Source: Limnobacter sp. (GTDB lineage Bacteria; Pseudomonadota; Gammaproteobacteria; Burkholderiales; Burkholderiaceae_B). From it: DNA of 64,000 bases. Below, piece after piece: positions 36,718 through 46,138 of the stretch. Positions within the stretch are counted from its first letter, which is position 1; every line of letters begins with the position of its first letter. Under the pieces are notes generated by a model, which did no database searches, was not told where the DNA came from, and was given only the letters and a program-made list of their open reading frames with translations. The position numbers and the translations under genes are program-made. The stretch covers positions 248,001 through 312,000 of the forward strand of contig JARWZZ010000007.1 in the NCBI GenBank assembly GCA_029866125.1, given 5' to 3'.

Positions 36718-37809
36718 GTGAATGTTCAAGAATATTACGTTCAAACGCTGAAAGAGCGTGGCTTTAAGACGGATGCGGCACAGCAGGCAGCTGTGGATCG
36801 CATGGAAGTTTTTTACGAAGAATTTGTGGAGTTCAAGAAGGCTCGAAGCAACCTGCTGATGAGTTTCTTGTCCCGCCCAGCCGTGCCCAAAGGCTTGTAC
36901 CTGTGGGGTGGAGTGGGGCGTGGAAAAAGCTTCTTGATGGACTGCTTTTACAATGCTGTGCCGGTCAAGCGCAAAGTGCGCATTCACTTTCATGAATTCA
37001 TGCGGGGTGTGCATGCGGAACTGGCTGAACTAAGCGGTATCAAAGACCCACTGGATGAGGTGGCAAACCGAATTGCAAAGCGGTACCGTTTGATTTGTTT
37101 TGATGAATTCCATGTGTCGGACATTGCTGACGCCATGATTCTTTACCGTTTGCTGGAAGGCTTGTTCGCCAATGGAGTTACCTTCTTGATGACTTCCAAT
37201 TACAAGCCCGATCATTTGTACCCAGACGGTTTGCATCGCGACCGTTTGTTGCCAGCCATCGCATTGATGAACAAGAATTTGGATGTGATCAATGTGGATG
37301 TGGGCGTGGACTACCGCCGCCGCACGCTGGAGCAATTGAACACCTATTTGATTCCTTTATCGGCTGAAAACGATGCCACGCTGAAGAAGGATTTTGAGAA
37401 GCTGGCCGAAGTGGCAGACGAAGAGCCTGTTTTACGCATTGAATCGCGGGAGATACGGACTGTTCGCAGAGCGGGTAGTGTGGTGTGGTTTGATTTTCCC
37501 TCGCTGTGCGGCGGGCCACGTTCGCAAAATGATTATTTGGAAATTGCCAACCAGTTTCAATCTGTCATTTTGTCGGGCGTACCCAAAATGGGCGCAGGCA
37601 TGGCGTCTGAGGCACGCAGGTTCACTTGGTTAATTGATGTGTTTTACGATCACAAGGTGAAGCTGATTATGTCAGCCGAGGTTCAGCCTGAAGAGTTGTA
37701 CACGGAAGGCGCAATGGCTCACGAGTTTTTTAGAACCGTGAGCCGTATCGTCGAGATGCAATCCAAGGAGTACCTAGATACCCCCAAGCGGAATGCGGTG
37801 AAGTTGTAA
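36718..37809 (+). CDS. zapE: Cell division ATPase ZapE (AFG1 family)
   Basis: 363 residues of the AFG1/ZapE AAA+ family. Walker A is GGVGRGKSFLMD and Walker B with sensor is ICFDEFHVSDIADAM. ZapE is known in E. coli as an FtsZ-ring-associated ATPase needed under stress; AFG1 is its mitochondrial relative. The start is a GTG; an ATG at 36702 is followed at once by a stop in its own frame. The gene follows lpdA, a common order in Burkholderiales, but with a 112-base gap and possible terminator. It converges on tex with six bases between the stops. Confidence 0.93.
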   Translation: MNVQEYYVQTLKERGFKTDAAQQAAVDRMEVFYEEFVEFKKARSNLLMSFLSRPAVPKGLYLWGGVGRGKSFLMDCFYNAVPVKRKVRIHFHEFMRGVHAELAELSGIKDPLDEVANRIAKRYRLICFDEFHVSDIADAMILYRLLEGLFANGVTFLMTSNYKPDHLYPDGLHRDRLLPAIALMNKNLDVINVDVGVDYRRRTLEQLNTYLIPLSAENDATLKKDFEKLAEVADEEPVLRIESREIRTVRRAGSVVWFDFPSLCGGPRSQNDYLEIANQFQSVILSGVPKMGAGMASEARRFTWLIDVFYDHKVKLIMSAEVQPEELYTEGAMAHEFFRTVSRIVEMQSKEYLDTPKRNAVKL

Positions 37810-37815
37810 GAGCTG

Positions 37816-40227
37816 TTATTTTTGCTTGGCTTTTGCAAACGCTTCTGCAAATGCGCTGTTTGCGAAGGCGTTGTTTGAATTGCCTTGACCGCCTGATGCA
37901 TGTTTGCCCCCGCGCGACTGGTCTGAAGCGCTGTTATTGCCTCGCCCACCTGCGTCCCTGTGGTTGGAGCCACGTGACGCAAAGCCGCTTTCCCTTCCGG
38001 ACTCGCGTGGTCCCCGAGACTGTTGTGTTTGCCCCGGTTCATCGGCCATGCGCATGGTCAGCGCAATCCGCTTGCGTGCCACTTCCACTTCAAGCACTTT
38101 GACTTTAACAATGTCGCCGGCTTTGACAACGGTGTGTGGGTCCTTGACGAAGGTGGTCGATAGCGCCGAAATATGCACCAAACCGTCCTGATGCACGCCG
38201 ATGTCCACAAATGCGCCAAAGTTGGCCACGTTGGTGACCACGCCTTCTAGCACCATTCCCGGCTTTAAGTCATTCAAGGTGTGAACCGCATCGTCAAACT
38301 TGGCTGTTTTAAACGAGGGGCGCGGGTCGCGGCCTGGCTTGTCCAGTTCTACCAAAATGTCTTGCACAGTGGGCAGGCCAAAGCGCTCGTCTACAAAGTC
38401 TTGCGGGCGAAGGCTTTTTAGAATGTCCGTGTTGCCCAACAAGGCTGCAACTGGTTTTCCGGCTTTGTCGGCCATTTTTGCGACCACACCGTAGGCTTCA
38501 GGGTGCACTGAGGACCTGTCCAAGGGGTTTTCTGCCCCATGAATTCGCAAGAAGCCCGCAGCCTGCTCAAATGTTTTCTCGCCTAAGCGCGGAACCTTCA
38601 GCAAATCAGCTCGGCTTTTGAATTGGCCGTTCGCATTGCGGTAAGTCACCACTGATTTGGCAACCGAGCTGTTTAGGCCAGACACACGGGCCAAAAGCGC
38701 TTCGGAGGCTGTGTTCACTTCCACACCCACCGCATTCACGCAGTCTTCAACAATCGCATCCAGCCGGCTGGACAGCTGCCGCTGGTCGACATCATGCTGG
38801 TATTGGCCCACACCGATGGACTTGGGGTCGATTTTCACCAATTCAGCCAATGGGTCTTGCAGCCTGCGGGCAATAGAAACCGCGCCGCGAATGCTGACAT
38901 CCAATTCTGGAAGCTCGGCTGATGCCAATGCAGAAGCGGAGTACACCGAAGCACCTGCCTCGGAGACAATCACCTTGGTGGCCTTCAGGTCGACGTGGCG
39001 TTTGAGTAAATCGGCGACCAATTGGTCAGTTTCACGGCTGGCAGTGCCGTTGCCAATTGCGATTAAGTCCACATGGTGCTTGCTGCACAGGGCGGCCAAC
39101 ACGGCAATGGATTCATCCCATTGGCGGCGTGGTTCATGCGGGTAAATGGTTGCAAATTCAAGCACTTGCCCGGTTGCATCCACCACGGCCACTTTGACAC
39201 CGGTGCGAATGCCCGGGTCCAAACCCATGGTGGCTTTTGCGCCAGCAGGTGCGGCCAGTAGCAAATCTTTCAAATTACGGCCAAATACAGTGATTGCGTC
39301 GGCCTCAGCGGCTTCGCGCAACTGGGTCAGTATTTCGGCTTCTACGCTGCTGGACAGTTTGATTTTCCAAGTCCAACGGCAAACATCGCTTAAGAACTTG
39401 CCGCGTGGGCTTTCATCGCGATCAATTTGCCGGGATCTTGCAATATCAGTCTCAAACGGATGGGAGGCGCGTGGATTGTCGGCTTCAAGCACTTCAGGCA
39501 AATCAATTTTCAGGTTGAGCACACCTTGCTCACGCCCACGCAACATGGCAAGCACGCGGTGGGATGCCACTTTGGACACTTGTTCTTGATGTTCAAAGTA
39601 GTCTTTGAATTTAATCGCGTCGGGTTTTTCTGCATCGGCCACTGCGGAGCGCAATGCGCCTTCTTGCTTCAGGCGCAAGCGAAGCCCGGCCAACAAGTCC
39701 GCTTGTTCAGACCATTCTTCCGCCAGAATATCGCGCGCGCCATCCAGCGCAGCTTTGGCGTCGGCAATGCCTTTTTCAGCATCAATATAGCCAGCAGCCA
39801 GCTCTTCGGGTATGCATTTTTTGTCTTCAACAATCGCGTCGGCCAAGGGCTGCAAACCAGCCTCACGCGCTTTCATGGCGCGGGTGCTGCGCTTGGGTTT
39901 GTAGGGCAGGTACAAATCCTCAAGGGTTTGTTTGTTGTCTGCCAGTTCAATGGCTTTTTGCAGTTCGGGAGTCAGTTTGTCTTGACTGCGAATGGATTCC
40001 AGAATACTTGCCCTGCGGTCTTCCAACTCACGCAGGTAGCCCAGACGCTCCTCCAAATCACGCAAAATGGCATCATCAAGGCCGCCTGTCACCTCTTTTC
40101 GGTAACGGGCGATGAAGGGCACGGTGGAGCCTTCATCCATCAATGACACTGCTGCCTGGATTTGAGCGGCTTTGACGCCCAATTCAGTGGCCAATTGGGT
40201 GATAATTCGTATCTCGACTGTTGACAT
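37816..40227 (-). CDS. tex: Transcription accessory protein Tex
   Basis: 803 residues. Order of domains: the Tex N-terminal helical region (1 to about 200), a YqgF/RNase H-like domain (GLDPGIRTGVKVAVVD, about 330), helix-hairpin-helix motifs (NASGLN-type ARVSGLNSSVAK and LLKVPRLGEKTFEQAAGF), and an S1 RNA-binding domain (GMVLEGVVTNVANFGAFVDI, about 655-725). The last 60 residues are Gly/Ser/Arg-rich and disordered, an RNA-binding-type tail longer than in E. coli Tex (773 residues). Tex binds nucleic acid and affects transcription and translation fidelity. It is divergent from a small lipoprotein gene with 12 bases between starts. Confidence 0.95.
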   Translation of the reverse strand: MSTVEIRIITQLATELGVKAAQIQAAVSLMDEGSTVPFIARYRKEVTGGLDDAILRDLEERLGYLRELEDRRASILESIRSQDKLTPELQKAIELADNKQTLEDLYLPYKPKRSTRAMKAREAGLQPLADAIVEDKKCIPEELAAGYIDAEKGIADAKAALDGARDILAEEWSEQADLLAGLRLRLKQEGALRSAVADAEKPDAIKFKDYFEHQEQVSKVASHRVLAMLRGREQGVLNLKIDLPEVLEADNPRASHPFETDIARSRQIDRDESPRGKFLSDVCRWTWKIKLSSSVEAEILTQLREAAEADAITVFGRNLKDLLLAAPAGAKATMGLDPGIRTGVKVAVVDATGQVLEFATIYPHEPRRQWDESIAVLAALCSKHHVDLIAIGNGTASRETDQLVADLLKRHVDLKATKVIVSEAGASVYSASALASAELPELDVSIRGAVSIARRLQDPLAELVKIDPKSIGVGQYQHDVDQRQLSSRLDAIVEDCVNAVGVEVNTASEALLARVSGLNSSVAKSVVTYRNANGQFKSRADLLKVPRLGEKTFEQAAGFLRIHGAENPLDRSSVHPEAYGVVAKMADKAGKPVAALLGNTDILKSLRPQDFVDERFGLPTVQDILVELDKPGRDPRPSFKTAKFDDAVHTLNDLKPGMVLEGVVTNVANFGAFVDIGVHQDGLVHISALSTTFVKDPHTVVKAGDIVKVKVLEVEVARKRIALTMRMADEPGQTQQSRGPRESGRESGFASRGSNHRDAGGRGNNSASDQSRGGKHASGGQGNSNNAFANSAFAEAFAKAKQK

Positions 40228-40239
40228 GGAATCTATTCA

Positions 40240-40617
40240 ATGAGTTTGAAAAACGGGCAGGGCATTGTGCCACAGGTTTTCGCTCTGGTACTGGGCTTAA
40301 CCGGGTGTGCTTCCATTCAATTGCAGTCACCCAAGCCCAACGCGCCCGATAATCTGAGTGCTGCGCGACAGTACATGGAGGTTAGGTCTTCCCAGATTGA
40401 TGTGTTGGAGGCTGAGCTGAATGTGCAGATGAGGGCCTGTTACGAGCGGTTTTTTGTATCGGACTGTGTGGATGCTGTGCGCGCCAAACGTGCTGAATAC
40501 CGCCGGGCTCACATCGAAGCTGAGTCTGCAGCGAATGACATCATCCGCTTGGACGGATACAATGCGCGTCAGAGTGAAAAGAAACCCCCCAAGCCAGAGA
40601 ACAAAAAAGTGTTCTAA
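40240..40617 (+). CDS. Small lipoprotein of unknown function
   Basis: 125 residues. A hydrophobic N-terminus (VPQVFALVLGLTGCAS) ends in an LTGC lipobox with Cys23 as the likely acylated residue. The mature part is helical with a second Cys pair (RACYERFF, SDCVDAVRAKRAEYRRAH) and a Lys/Pro-rich tail. I do not recognise a family. Its start lies only 12 bases from the divergent tex start, so both promoters must overlap coding sequence. It is upstream of the small DUF465 gene. Confidence 0.65.
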   Translation: MSLKNGQGIVPQVFALVLGLTGCASIQLQSPKPNAPDNLSAARQYMEVRSSQIDVLEAELNVQMRACYERFFVSDCVDAVRAKRAEYRRAHIEAESAANDIIRLDGYNARQSEKKPPKPENKKVF

Positions 40618-40717
40618 CCCCTACGCCGAAAGCGATAGAATGGGCGGAAAGGAGCCTTCAATTTTAGGCAACACCATCAAGGGCGCGCATGAAGCGCCTG
40701 CAGAAAGACCGGGTAAC

Positions 40718-40927
40718 ATGGCCATCAAAGAAGACGCAGATAAAATCAGACGCCGTATTGTCGAGCTACAAGTCGAACACCGTGACTTGGATCAGATCAT
40801 TGACATGCTGACCGCCCAACCCGGTTTTGATCAGTTGCAAATTCGCCGTATGAAAAAGCGAAAACTGCAGATCAAGGACTCGATTACGCTTTTACAAATT
40901 CAGTTAGAGCCTGACATTCCAGCCTAA
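40718..40927 (+). CDS. YdcH/DUF465 family protein
   Basis: A 69-residue helical-hairpin protein. IRRRIVELQVEHRDLDQIID, then RRMKKRKLQIKDSITLLQ and PDIPA at the end are the family pattern. DUF465 proteins are small and cytosolic and their role is not established. The ATG at 40718 gives the usual length. The frame is open upstream to an ATG at 40639, but that part has no family resemblance. The ribosome-binding site is weak. Confidence 0.85.
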   Translation: MAIKEDADKIRRRIVELQVEHRDLDQIIDMLTAQPGFDQLQIRRMKKRKLQIKDSITLLQIQLEPDIPA

Positions 40928-41008
40928 CCTGGCTGTCAAAGTCATTTGTATAACTCATTTGTTGAAATTACCCGCTAACTTACCCCATTCAGTCGTCCCC
41001 TAAGCCCT

Positions 41009-42994
41009 ATGAGTGACCTTGAAGATTTAGTCTTGCAGGCCTTCTCCGAGACAGGAGCCCTGGCCCGCAAGGTACAAGGCTTTAGTGCTCGGGAGTCCCA
41101 ACGTGAAATGGCCAGCTCTGTGGCCAAAGCCATTGAAACCCAAGGCGCTTTGGTGGTGGAGGCGGGCACCGGCACGGGCAAAACATTTGCCTATTTGGTG
41201 CCGGCCTTGTTGTCTGGACGGCGCGTGTTGCTGTCAACCGCTACTAAAACCCTGCAAGACCAATTGTTCAACAAAGACTTGCCTTTGGTGCGTGACGCTT
41301 TGGGTGTACCTGTGCAAATTGCGTTGTTGAAGGGCCGGCAGAATTACGTTTGCCACTTTCACCTTGAACGGGCTTTGATGGATGCACGCCTACCCTCGCC
41401 AAGGGAAGCCGAGCACCTGCAGAAAATCAAAAGCTTTATGCAGCAAACTTTGACAGGCGACAAAGCCGATTGTGAAGGCGTACCCGAGAATTCTGCCGCT
41501 TGGCCTTGGGTCACCTCCAACAAAGACAATTGCTTGGGTAGCGAATGCCCAAATGCGGGGGAGTGTCACGTCAACAAGGCGCGTAAAGACGCTTTGGAAG
41601 CTGAGGTGGTGGTCATTAATCACCATTTGTTCCTTGCCGATGTGGCTTTGAAAGAGGAGGGCGTTGCAGAACTGTTGCCCAACTCCGATTTGGTGATTTT
41701 TGACGAAGCCCACCAGTTGCCCGATATTGCAACCAGCTTGCTGGGATCGAATATTTCAACTGGGCAATGCCAAGAGTATTTGCGCGATTTGCTGATTGAA
41801 GGTCGAACCTCTGGCACCGATGCTGGGGATTGGGATGGCACCATTCGGCCTTTGGATATCTTGCTCAAAGACATTCGACGTTTTGTGGGCGTGGAAGTGG
41901 ATTCAGCCCGTTACACCCTAGACCAATTCAAAGACATTTCAAAAGTGGTGCCCACCTGCGTGGAGTTTGGCATTCAGTTTGAAGATTTATTGGAAAAGCT
42001 GGAGCCTTTGGCGCCACGGTCTGAAGCGTGGTTGAAGTTGTATGGCCGTGCCACGGAGTTGTGCATGGCTTGGCAGCGCTGGTTTGGTTCTGGGGACGTG
42101 AGTCAGGCCAAAAGCAAGGGGGCTGAAGATGCAGGCTCGGTGAGGTGGGTGAATGTGTCTGCCCACAATGTGCAGTTTTGTGAAAGCCCGCTGGATGTGT
42201 CAGAGGCGTTTGGTAAGTTGTACCAAGACCAAGCCAAAACATGGGTGTTTACAAGCGCCACGCTGAGCGTCAAAGACTCCTTAAGCCATTTTAACCGCAG
42301 CATGGGTTTGGATGATGCACAGGATTTACTGCTGCCCAGCCCCTTCAATTATGAAGAGCAGGGTTTGTTGTGTGTGCCGCAAGACATGCCCATGCCCAAT
42401 GAGCCGCAATTCAACGAAAAACTATGTAAAGCCCTTTGGCCCCTGATTCAAGCCAGCGATGGAGGGGTGTTTTTCCTCTGCACCAGTTTGAGGGCTGTGC
42501 GGGTAGTGGGCGAGTTTTTACGCGACAAAATCACTGAAGATGAGCTGGATTGGCAATTATTGGTGCAGGGAGAGTCGTCCCGCGCTGAGTTGTTGGACCG
42601 ATTCCGTGACAGCGCAAAACCCATATTGGTGGGCGCTGCCAGCTTTTGGGAAGGTGTGGACATTCGCGGTGAGGCCCTGCGATTGGTGATTATTGATAAA
42701 TTGCCATTTGCCCCGCCAGATGACCCTATTTTTCAAGCCCGTAGTGATGTACTTAAAAAGCAGGGCGGAAACCCATTCAGTGAGCTGTCCATACCCGATG
42801 CTGCAATTGCTTTGAAGCAGGGTGCAGGCCGCTTAATACGTGACGAGACTGACTGGGGTGTTTTGGTGATTGGCGACCGCCGCATTGTCGATAAATCATA
42901 CGGCAAGATGTTGTGGCGCAGTTTGCCACCATTCAGGCGCACTCGGGAGCTAAGTACTGCCGTCGCTTTTATGAAAGAAAAGCTGGGGCGTTGA
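41009..42994 (+). CDS. yoaA: DinG/YoaA-type ATP-dependent DNA helicase
   Basis: A 661-residue superfamily 2 helicase of the XPD/DinG group. Walker A is EAGTGTGKT (about 51-59) and the DEAH box is VIFDEAHQLPD. Four Cys between them (VCHFHLE, DCEGV, NCLGSECPN, ECHVNK) fit an XPD-like [4Fe-4S] cluster. The C-terminal motor includes VFFLCTSLRAV, GAASFWEGVDIRGEALR and QGAGRLIRDE. YoaA-type helicases act in DNA repair and, in E. coli, associate with the chi subunit of DNA polymerase III. Length and the lack of an exonuclease domain favour YoaA over DinG with exonuclease. It ends at a strong shared terminator. Confidence 0.92.
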   Translation: MSDLEDLVLQAFSETGALARKVQGFSARESQREMASSVAKAIETQGALVVEAGTGTGKTFAYLVPALLSGRRVLLSTATKTLQDQLFNKDLPLVRDALGVPVQIALLKGRQNYVCHFHLERALMDARLPSPREAEHLQKIKSFMQQTLTGDKADCEGVPENSAAWPWVTSNKDNCLGSECPNAGECHVNKARKDALEAEVVVINHHLFLADVALKEEGVAELLPNSDLVIFDEAHQLPDIATSLLGSNISTGQCQEYLRDLLIEGRTSGTDAGDWDGTIRPLDILLKDIRRFVGVEVDSARYTLDQFKDISKVVPTCVEFGIQFEDLLEKLEPLAPRSEAWLKLYGRATELCMAWQRWFGSGDVSQAKSKGAEDAGSVRWVNVSAHNVQFCESPLDVSEAFGKLYQDQAKTWVFTSATLSVKDSLSHFNRSMGLDDAQDLLLPSPFNYEEQGLLCVPQDMPMPNEPQFNEKLCKALWPLIQASDGGVFFLCTSLRAVRVVGEFLRDKITEDELDWQLLVQGESSRAELLDRFRDSAKPILVGAASFWEGVDIRGEALRLVIIDKLPFAPPDDPIFQARSDVLKKQGGNPFSELSIPDAAIALKQGAGRLIRDETDWGVLVIGDRRIVDKSYGKMLWRSLPPFRRTRELSTAVAFMKEKLGR

Positions 42995-43007
42995 TGGCGT
43001 GAATATA

Positions 43008-43041
43008 AAAAAATAGCCTTGAAGTTTCAAGGCTATTTTTT
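43008..43041. terminator. Bidirectional terminator between yoaA and bamD
   Basis: A 12-pair perfect stem (AATAGCCTTGAA/TTCAAGGCTATT, two-base nominal loop) has A-rich and T-rich flanks, so it works on both strands for the two convergent genes. Confidence 0.92.
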
Positions 43042-43119
43042 ATTCAATCAATTTGCGGGCAATTTAGAGCTGCCTGCTTATTCCACTCAACTTGGTCCAC
43101 TCAACTTCATTCGCCCAGC

Positions 43120-43965
43120 TTAGTCCGCCCAGAACTGCCAAGCTTTGCGTTCAGCAGTTTTCTTTTCAGGAATTTCCACTTTCCAGTAGGGGCTGTTGGG
43201 AAAGTTCTTGTCGATTACACGCTTGGTGTCTGATTCCAAGGCCTTCATACCCAGTTTTTGATACCCGCGCATCATGAGAAACAAGGCTTCTTCAATCGAA
43301 GGGGTTTGCTCAAAGCGCTTGACTACCTCTTGGGCACGATTAACTGAGGCCAAATACGCGCCACGCTTGTAGTAGTAACGCGCAACATGAAGCTCGTTTT
43401 GGGCCAAGGAGTTGACCAAAAACTGCAAGCGATCGCGAGAATCAGCGTAATACTTGCTGTCAGGGAAGCGAGTCACCACCTCTTTGAATGCATCAAACGC
43501 TGCCCGCGTGCCCTTGGGGTCGCGCTCGCTGAGGTCTTGACCGGATACCAATGAGAACAAGCCTTTGTCCTCATTGAAGCTGATCAAACCGCGCAGGTAA
43601 TACACGTAGTCTAGGTTTTGATGATTGGGGTGCAGCTTGATAAAACGCTCGGTGGCTGCCAAGGACTGCACGCTGTCCCCGCTTTTGTAGTAGGCGTAGG
43701 CCGTGTCAATTTGAGCCTGCTGGGCGTAGCGGCCATACGGGTAGCGACTTTCCAATTTTTCGTACAATTGGATGGCACGCTCGTAGTTGCCGGCATCGGA
43801 TTCTGTTTTGGCTTCGTCGTACAAACGTGCCGGGCTCCAGCCCTCAGTTTCGTCATAAGGCTTGTTTGCACATGCACTCAGCAACAGGAGCAGCGCGGGA
43901 ATGAGCAATACCTGCCATAATGTGCGGGCTTTGGAGGCCCCAGATTTTTCATACACTGTATTCAT
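43120..43965 (-). CDS. bamD: Outer-membrane assembly lipoprotein BamD
   Basis: 281 residues. The start is the ATG at 43965 (MNTVYEKSG), which places a hydrophobic segment (WQVLLIPALLLLLSAC) with lipobox and Cys32 at the N-terminus. A longer reading to 44142 would bury the signal peptide. The mature protein has about five TPR-like repeats (ARLYDEAKTESDAGNYERAI, YPYGRYAQQAQIDTAYAYYK, VVTRFPDSKYYADSRDRL). BamD is the essential partner of BamA in inserting outer-membrane beta-barrel proteins. It is divergent from rluD, the usual order in proteobacteria. Confidence 0.95.
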   Translation of the reverse strand: MNTVYEKSGASKARTLWQVLLIPALLLLLSACANKPYDETEGWSPARLYDEAKTESDAGNYERAIQLYEKLESRYPYGRYAQQAQIDTAYAYYKSGDSVQSLAATERFIKLHPNHQNLDYVYYLRGLISFNEDKGLFSLVSGQDLSERDPKGTRAAFDAFKEVVTRFPDSKYYADSRDRLQFLVNSLAQNELHVARYYYKRGAYLASVNRAQEVVKRFEQTPSIEEALFLMMRGYQKLGMKALESDTKRVIDKNFPNSPYWKVEIPEKKTAERKAWQFWAD

Positions 43966-44087
43966 CTCGACTGCTTGTATCCGGTAGTGTGAAGAGGTAG
44001 TAGAAAGCCAGCTTTCGGCCATTATAGCCATCTGCACCGTTTGAGGCATCCAATTAGCACCTGTTTTCACCGATTCATCCAAAGATA

Positions 44088-45299
44088 ATGACGACCATGA
44101 GCAATCCCAGACCAACCAATCCCCGCGAAACCATGACTGCACAGGTGTCGCTTGAAATGGGCGGGCAGCGTTTGGACAAAGTGTTGGTGGAGTTGTTCCC
44201 CGAGTTTTCCCGATCCCGTTTACAAACTTGGATGAAGCAAGACCGTGTACTGGTCAATGGTGTGCCTGGGGTTAAAGGCAACCAAAAGGTAAAATCCAAT
44301 GACGAAATATCGCTGGCACCCGGGGTGTTGGAGCACATGCAGTCCTTGGTTCCAGAGGCAATGGACTTGGATGTGGTGGGGCAAGACAATGAATATTGGG
44401 TCATCAACAAGCAAGCCGGTTTGGTGGTGCACCCTGCGCCTGGCCATTGGTCGGGCACTTTGATGAACGGCTTGTTGCATTTGGACCCGGGTTTGATTGA
44501 TGTGCCACGCGCTGGCATTGTTCACCGCTTGGACCAAGACACCACCGGCCTGATGGCAGTGGCCCGCACCTCCCAGGCGCAGGCCAAGTTGATCCGCATG
44601 TTGCAAACCCGAATCGTCAAGCGGGTGTATTTGGCATTGGTGTGGGGACGAATCAGCAAACAAGTCACCATCAATCAGCCGCTGGGGCGTGACCCCAAAA
44701 CCCGCTTGCGGATGGCGGTGGTGGACCACGGAAAACCGGCAGTGACCCACTTTATGCCTGCAGCCCATGGCACTTTGCTGGATATTCCTGTCACTTTGAT
44801 GGTTTGCCGGCTTGAAACAGGGCGCACCCACCAAATTCGTGTACACGCGCAATATGCAGGTTTCGCCTTGGTGGCTGACCCTGTTTACAAACTGAAAGGC
44901 GCAGGTAGCCACTCGGCTTTGCGCTTGGGCAAAGTTGAATTGCCAGATGGACAAATTTTTGACAGGCAGGCGCTGCATGCCACGCATTTGAGCTTCCCGA
45001 ACCCTGAGTTTTTTGTGGACAGACGCAAAGATCAATCGCTTGTAGCTTGGGAAAAACAACTTGCCAAAACCGATTGGCCTGAATTTTTGGCGCCTGTACC
45101 TGATGACTTTCAGCAACTGGGCATGATGGCGGGCATTGACTTACATGGCCCCGAAGTGGAGGATGCCATTTGGGCGCAGGCCTCACAACACAAAGCGTCG
45201 GCTTTGGCGCAGATTGGCCCCATTCTGGAAGAGGATGAGGACGACGAAGACGACGACGGCGATTACGATGTTGAAGTCGTTTACGCAGTGGATGAGTAA
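44088..45299 (+). CDS. rluD: 23S rRNA pseudouridine synthase RluD
   Basis: 403 residues. An S4 RNA-binding domain (about 24-85, GQRLDKVLVELFPEFSRSRL) precedes the pseudouridine synthase domain. The catalytic Asp149 lies in GIVHRLDQDTTGL; further on LETGRTHQIRVH and DPVYK are conserved. RluD modifies helix 69 of 23S rRNA. The protein is longer than the E. coli enzyme (326) because of an added C-terminal region ending in a strongly acidic run (EEDEDDEDDDGDYD). pgeF starts three bases after the stop, so the two are coupled. Confidence 0.94.
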   Translation: MTTMSNPRPTNPRETMTAQVSLEMGGQRLDKVLVELFPEFSRSRLQTWMKQDRVLVNGVPGVKGNQKVKSNDEISLAPGVLEHMQSLVPEAMDLDVVGQDNEYWVINKQAGLVVHPAPGHWSGTLMNGLLHLDPGLIDVPRAGIVHRLDQDTTGLMAVARTSQAQAKLIRMLQTRIVKRVYLALVWGRISKQVTINQPLGRDPKTRLRMAVVDHGKPAVTHFMPAAHGTLLDIPVTLMVCRLETGRTHQIRVHAQYAGFALVADPVYKLKGAGSHSALRLGKVELPDGQIFDRQALHATHLSFPNPEFFVDRRKDQSLVAWEKQLAKTDWPEFLAPVPDDFQQLGMMAGIDLHGPEVEDAIWAQASQHKASALAQIGPILEEDEDDEDDDGDYDVEVVYAVDE

Positions 45300-45301
45300 A
45301 G

Positions 45302-46138
45302 TTGCATTATCTGTATAGACCCAAGCTGACTGATGCCTTTCGAGGTGTTTGGGTGGCAGTAAGCCAAACGGGATTCACCGTGGCAGACGAAGGCTATGGC
45401 TTGAATTTCGGCACGCATGTGGGCGACAGCCTGGATGAAGTGAACCGCAGGCGGGCTATGCTGGAAGTTGACGTGGGTGCCCCCATTTTGTGGCTGAACC
45501 AGGTCCACGGGGTTGAGGTTTGCACAGCAACCTCAATGATTGCGAAGGAATCTGATGTAAGCCCTCCGAGTGCGGATGCGTCTGTTGCATTGAACAGTGA
45601 CACCGCCCTAGCCATCATGACCGCAGATTGTTTGCCTGCGGTGTTCGTCGCGCGAAATGCGGAGGGTGTAGCACTGGGCGTTGCAGCGGCCCATGCGGGT
45701 TGGAAGGGCCTGTTGAACGGTGTGTTGTCCAATACCGCTTTGAGTTTGGCACAGGCCACGGGTCAAGCGGTGTCACAGGTTTCAGTGTGGTTGGGGCCAG
45801 CAATTGGCCCGCAATCCTTTGAGGTGGGTGGCGAGGTACGCGAAGCCTTTTGCCTGCGTTTCAGCGGGTTAGATTTCCATGTTGACTTCAATGACGGCCT
45901 GAATAATGGCGTTCAGCACGCATTCAAACCCAGCCAAAACCCCGGCAAATGGTTGGCTGACATTTACCAGCTCGCAAAAATTGACTTGAACCAGTTGGGT
46001 GTCAAGCAGGTTGAAGGCGGCAACCCGCCCCAAGACACTTTCACGGATTTAAACTGGTTTTCCCATCGGCGGGCTGCCCTGCAGGGGCGTCAGGCTGGGC
46101 GGATGGCAACGCTTGTTCGCCTGATTCCGCAGAAGTAA
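45302..46138 (+). CDS. pgeF: Purine nucleoside phosphorylase/peptidoglycan editing factor PgeF (laccase-domain)
   Basis: 278 residues of the YfiH/multicopper-like family. The zinc site residues appear as NQVHGVEV, TADCLPAVF and AAHAGWKGLLNGV. GYGLNFGTHVGD is the N-terminal signature. Members were shown to act as purine nucleoside phosphorylases or to guard peptidoglycan precursor composition. The start is TTG at 45302: a stop lies just upstream in frame and no ATG or GTG is near the expected N-terminus. The gene follows rluD by two bases. Its last 98 bases overlap a convergent small membrane-protein gene. Confidence 0.9.
   Translation: MHYLYRPKLTDAFRGVWVAVSQTGFTVADEGYGLNFGTHVGDSLDEVNRRRAMLEVDVGAPILWLNQVHGVEVCTATSMIAKESDVSPPSADASVALNSDTALAIMTADCLPAVFVARNAEGVALGVAAAHAGWKGLLNGVLSNTALSLAQATGQAVSQVSVWLGPAIGPQSFEVGGEVREAFCLRFSGLDFHVDFNDGLNNGVQHAFKPSQNPGKWLADIYQLAKIDLNQLGVKQVEGGNPPQDTFTDLNWFSHRRAALQGRQAGRMATLVRLIPQK

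Noticed and set aside
43966-44142. N-terminal extension of bamD
   Set aside because: It would place the lipoprotein signal 60 residues inside the protein and overlap the rluD start.
44220-45116. 298-codon open frame antisense to rluD
   Set aside because: His/Gln-rich shadow inside a clear gene.
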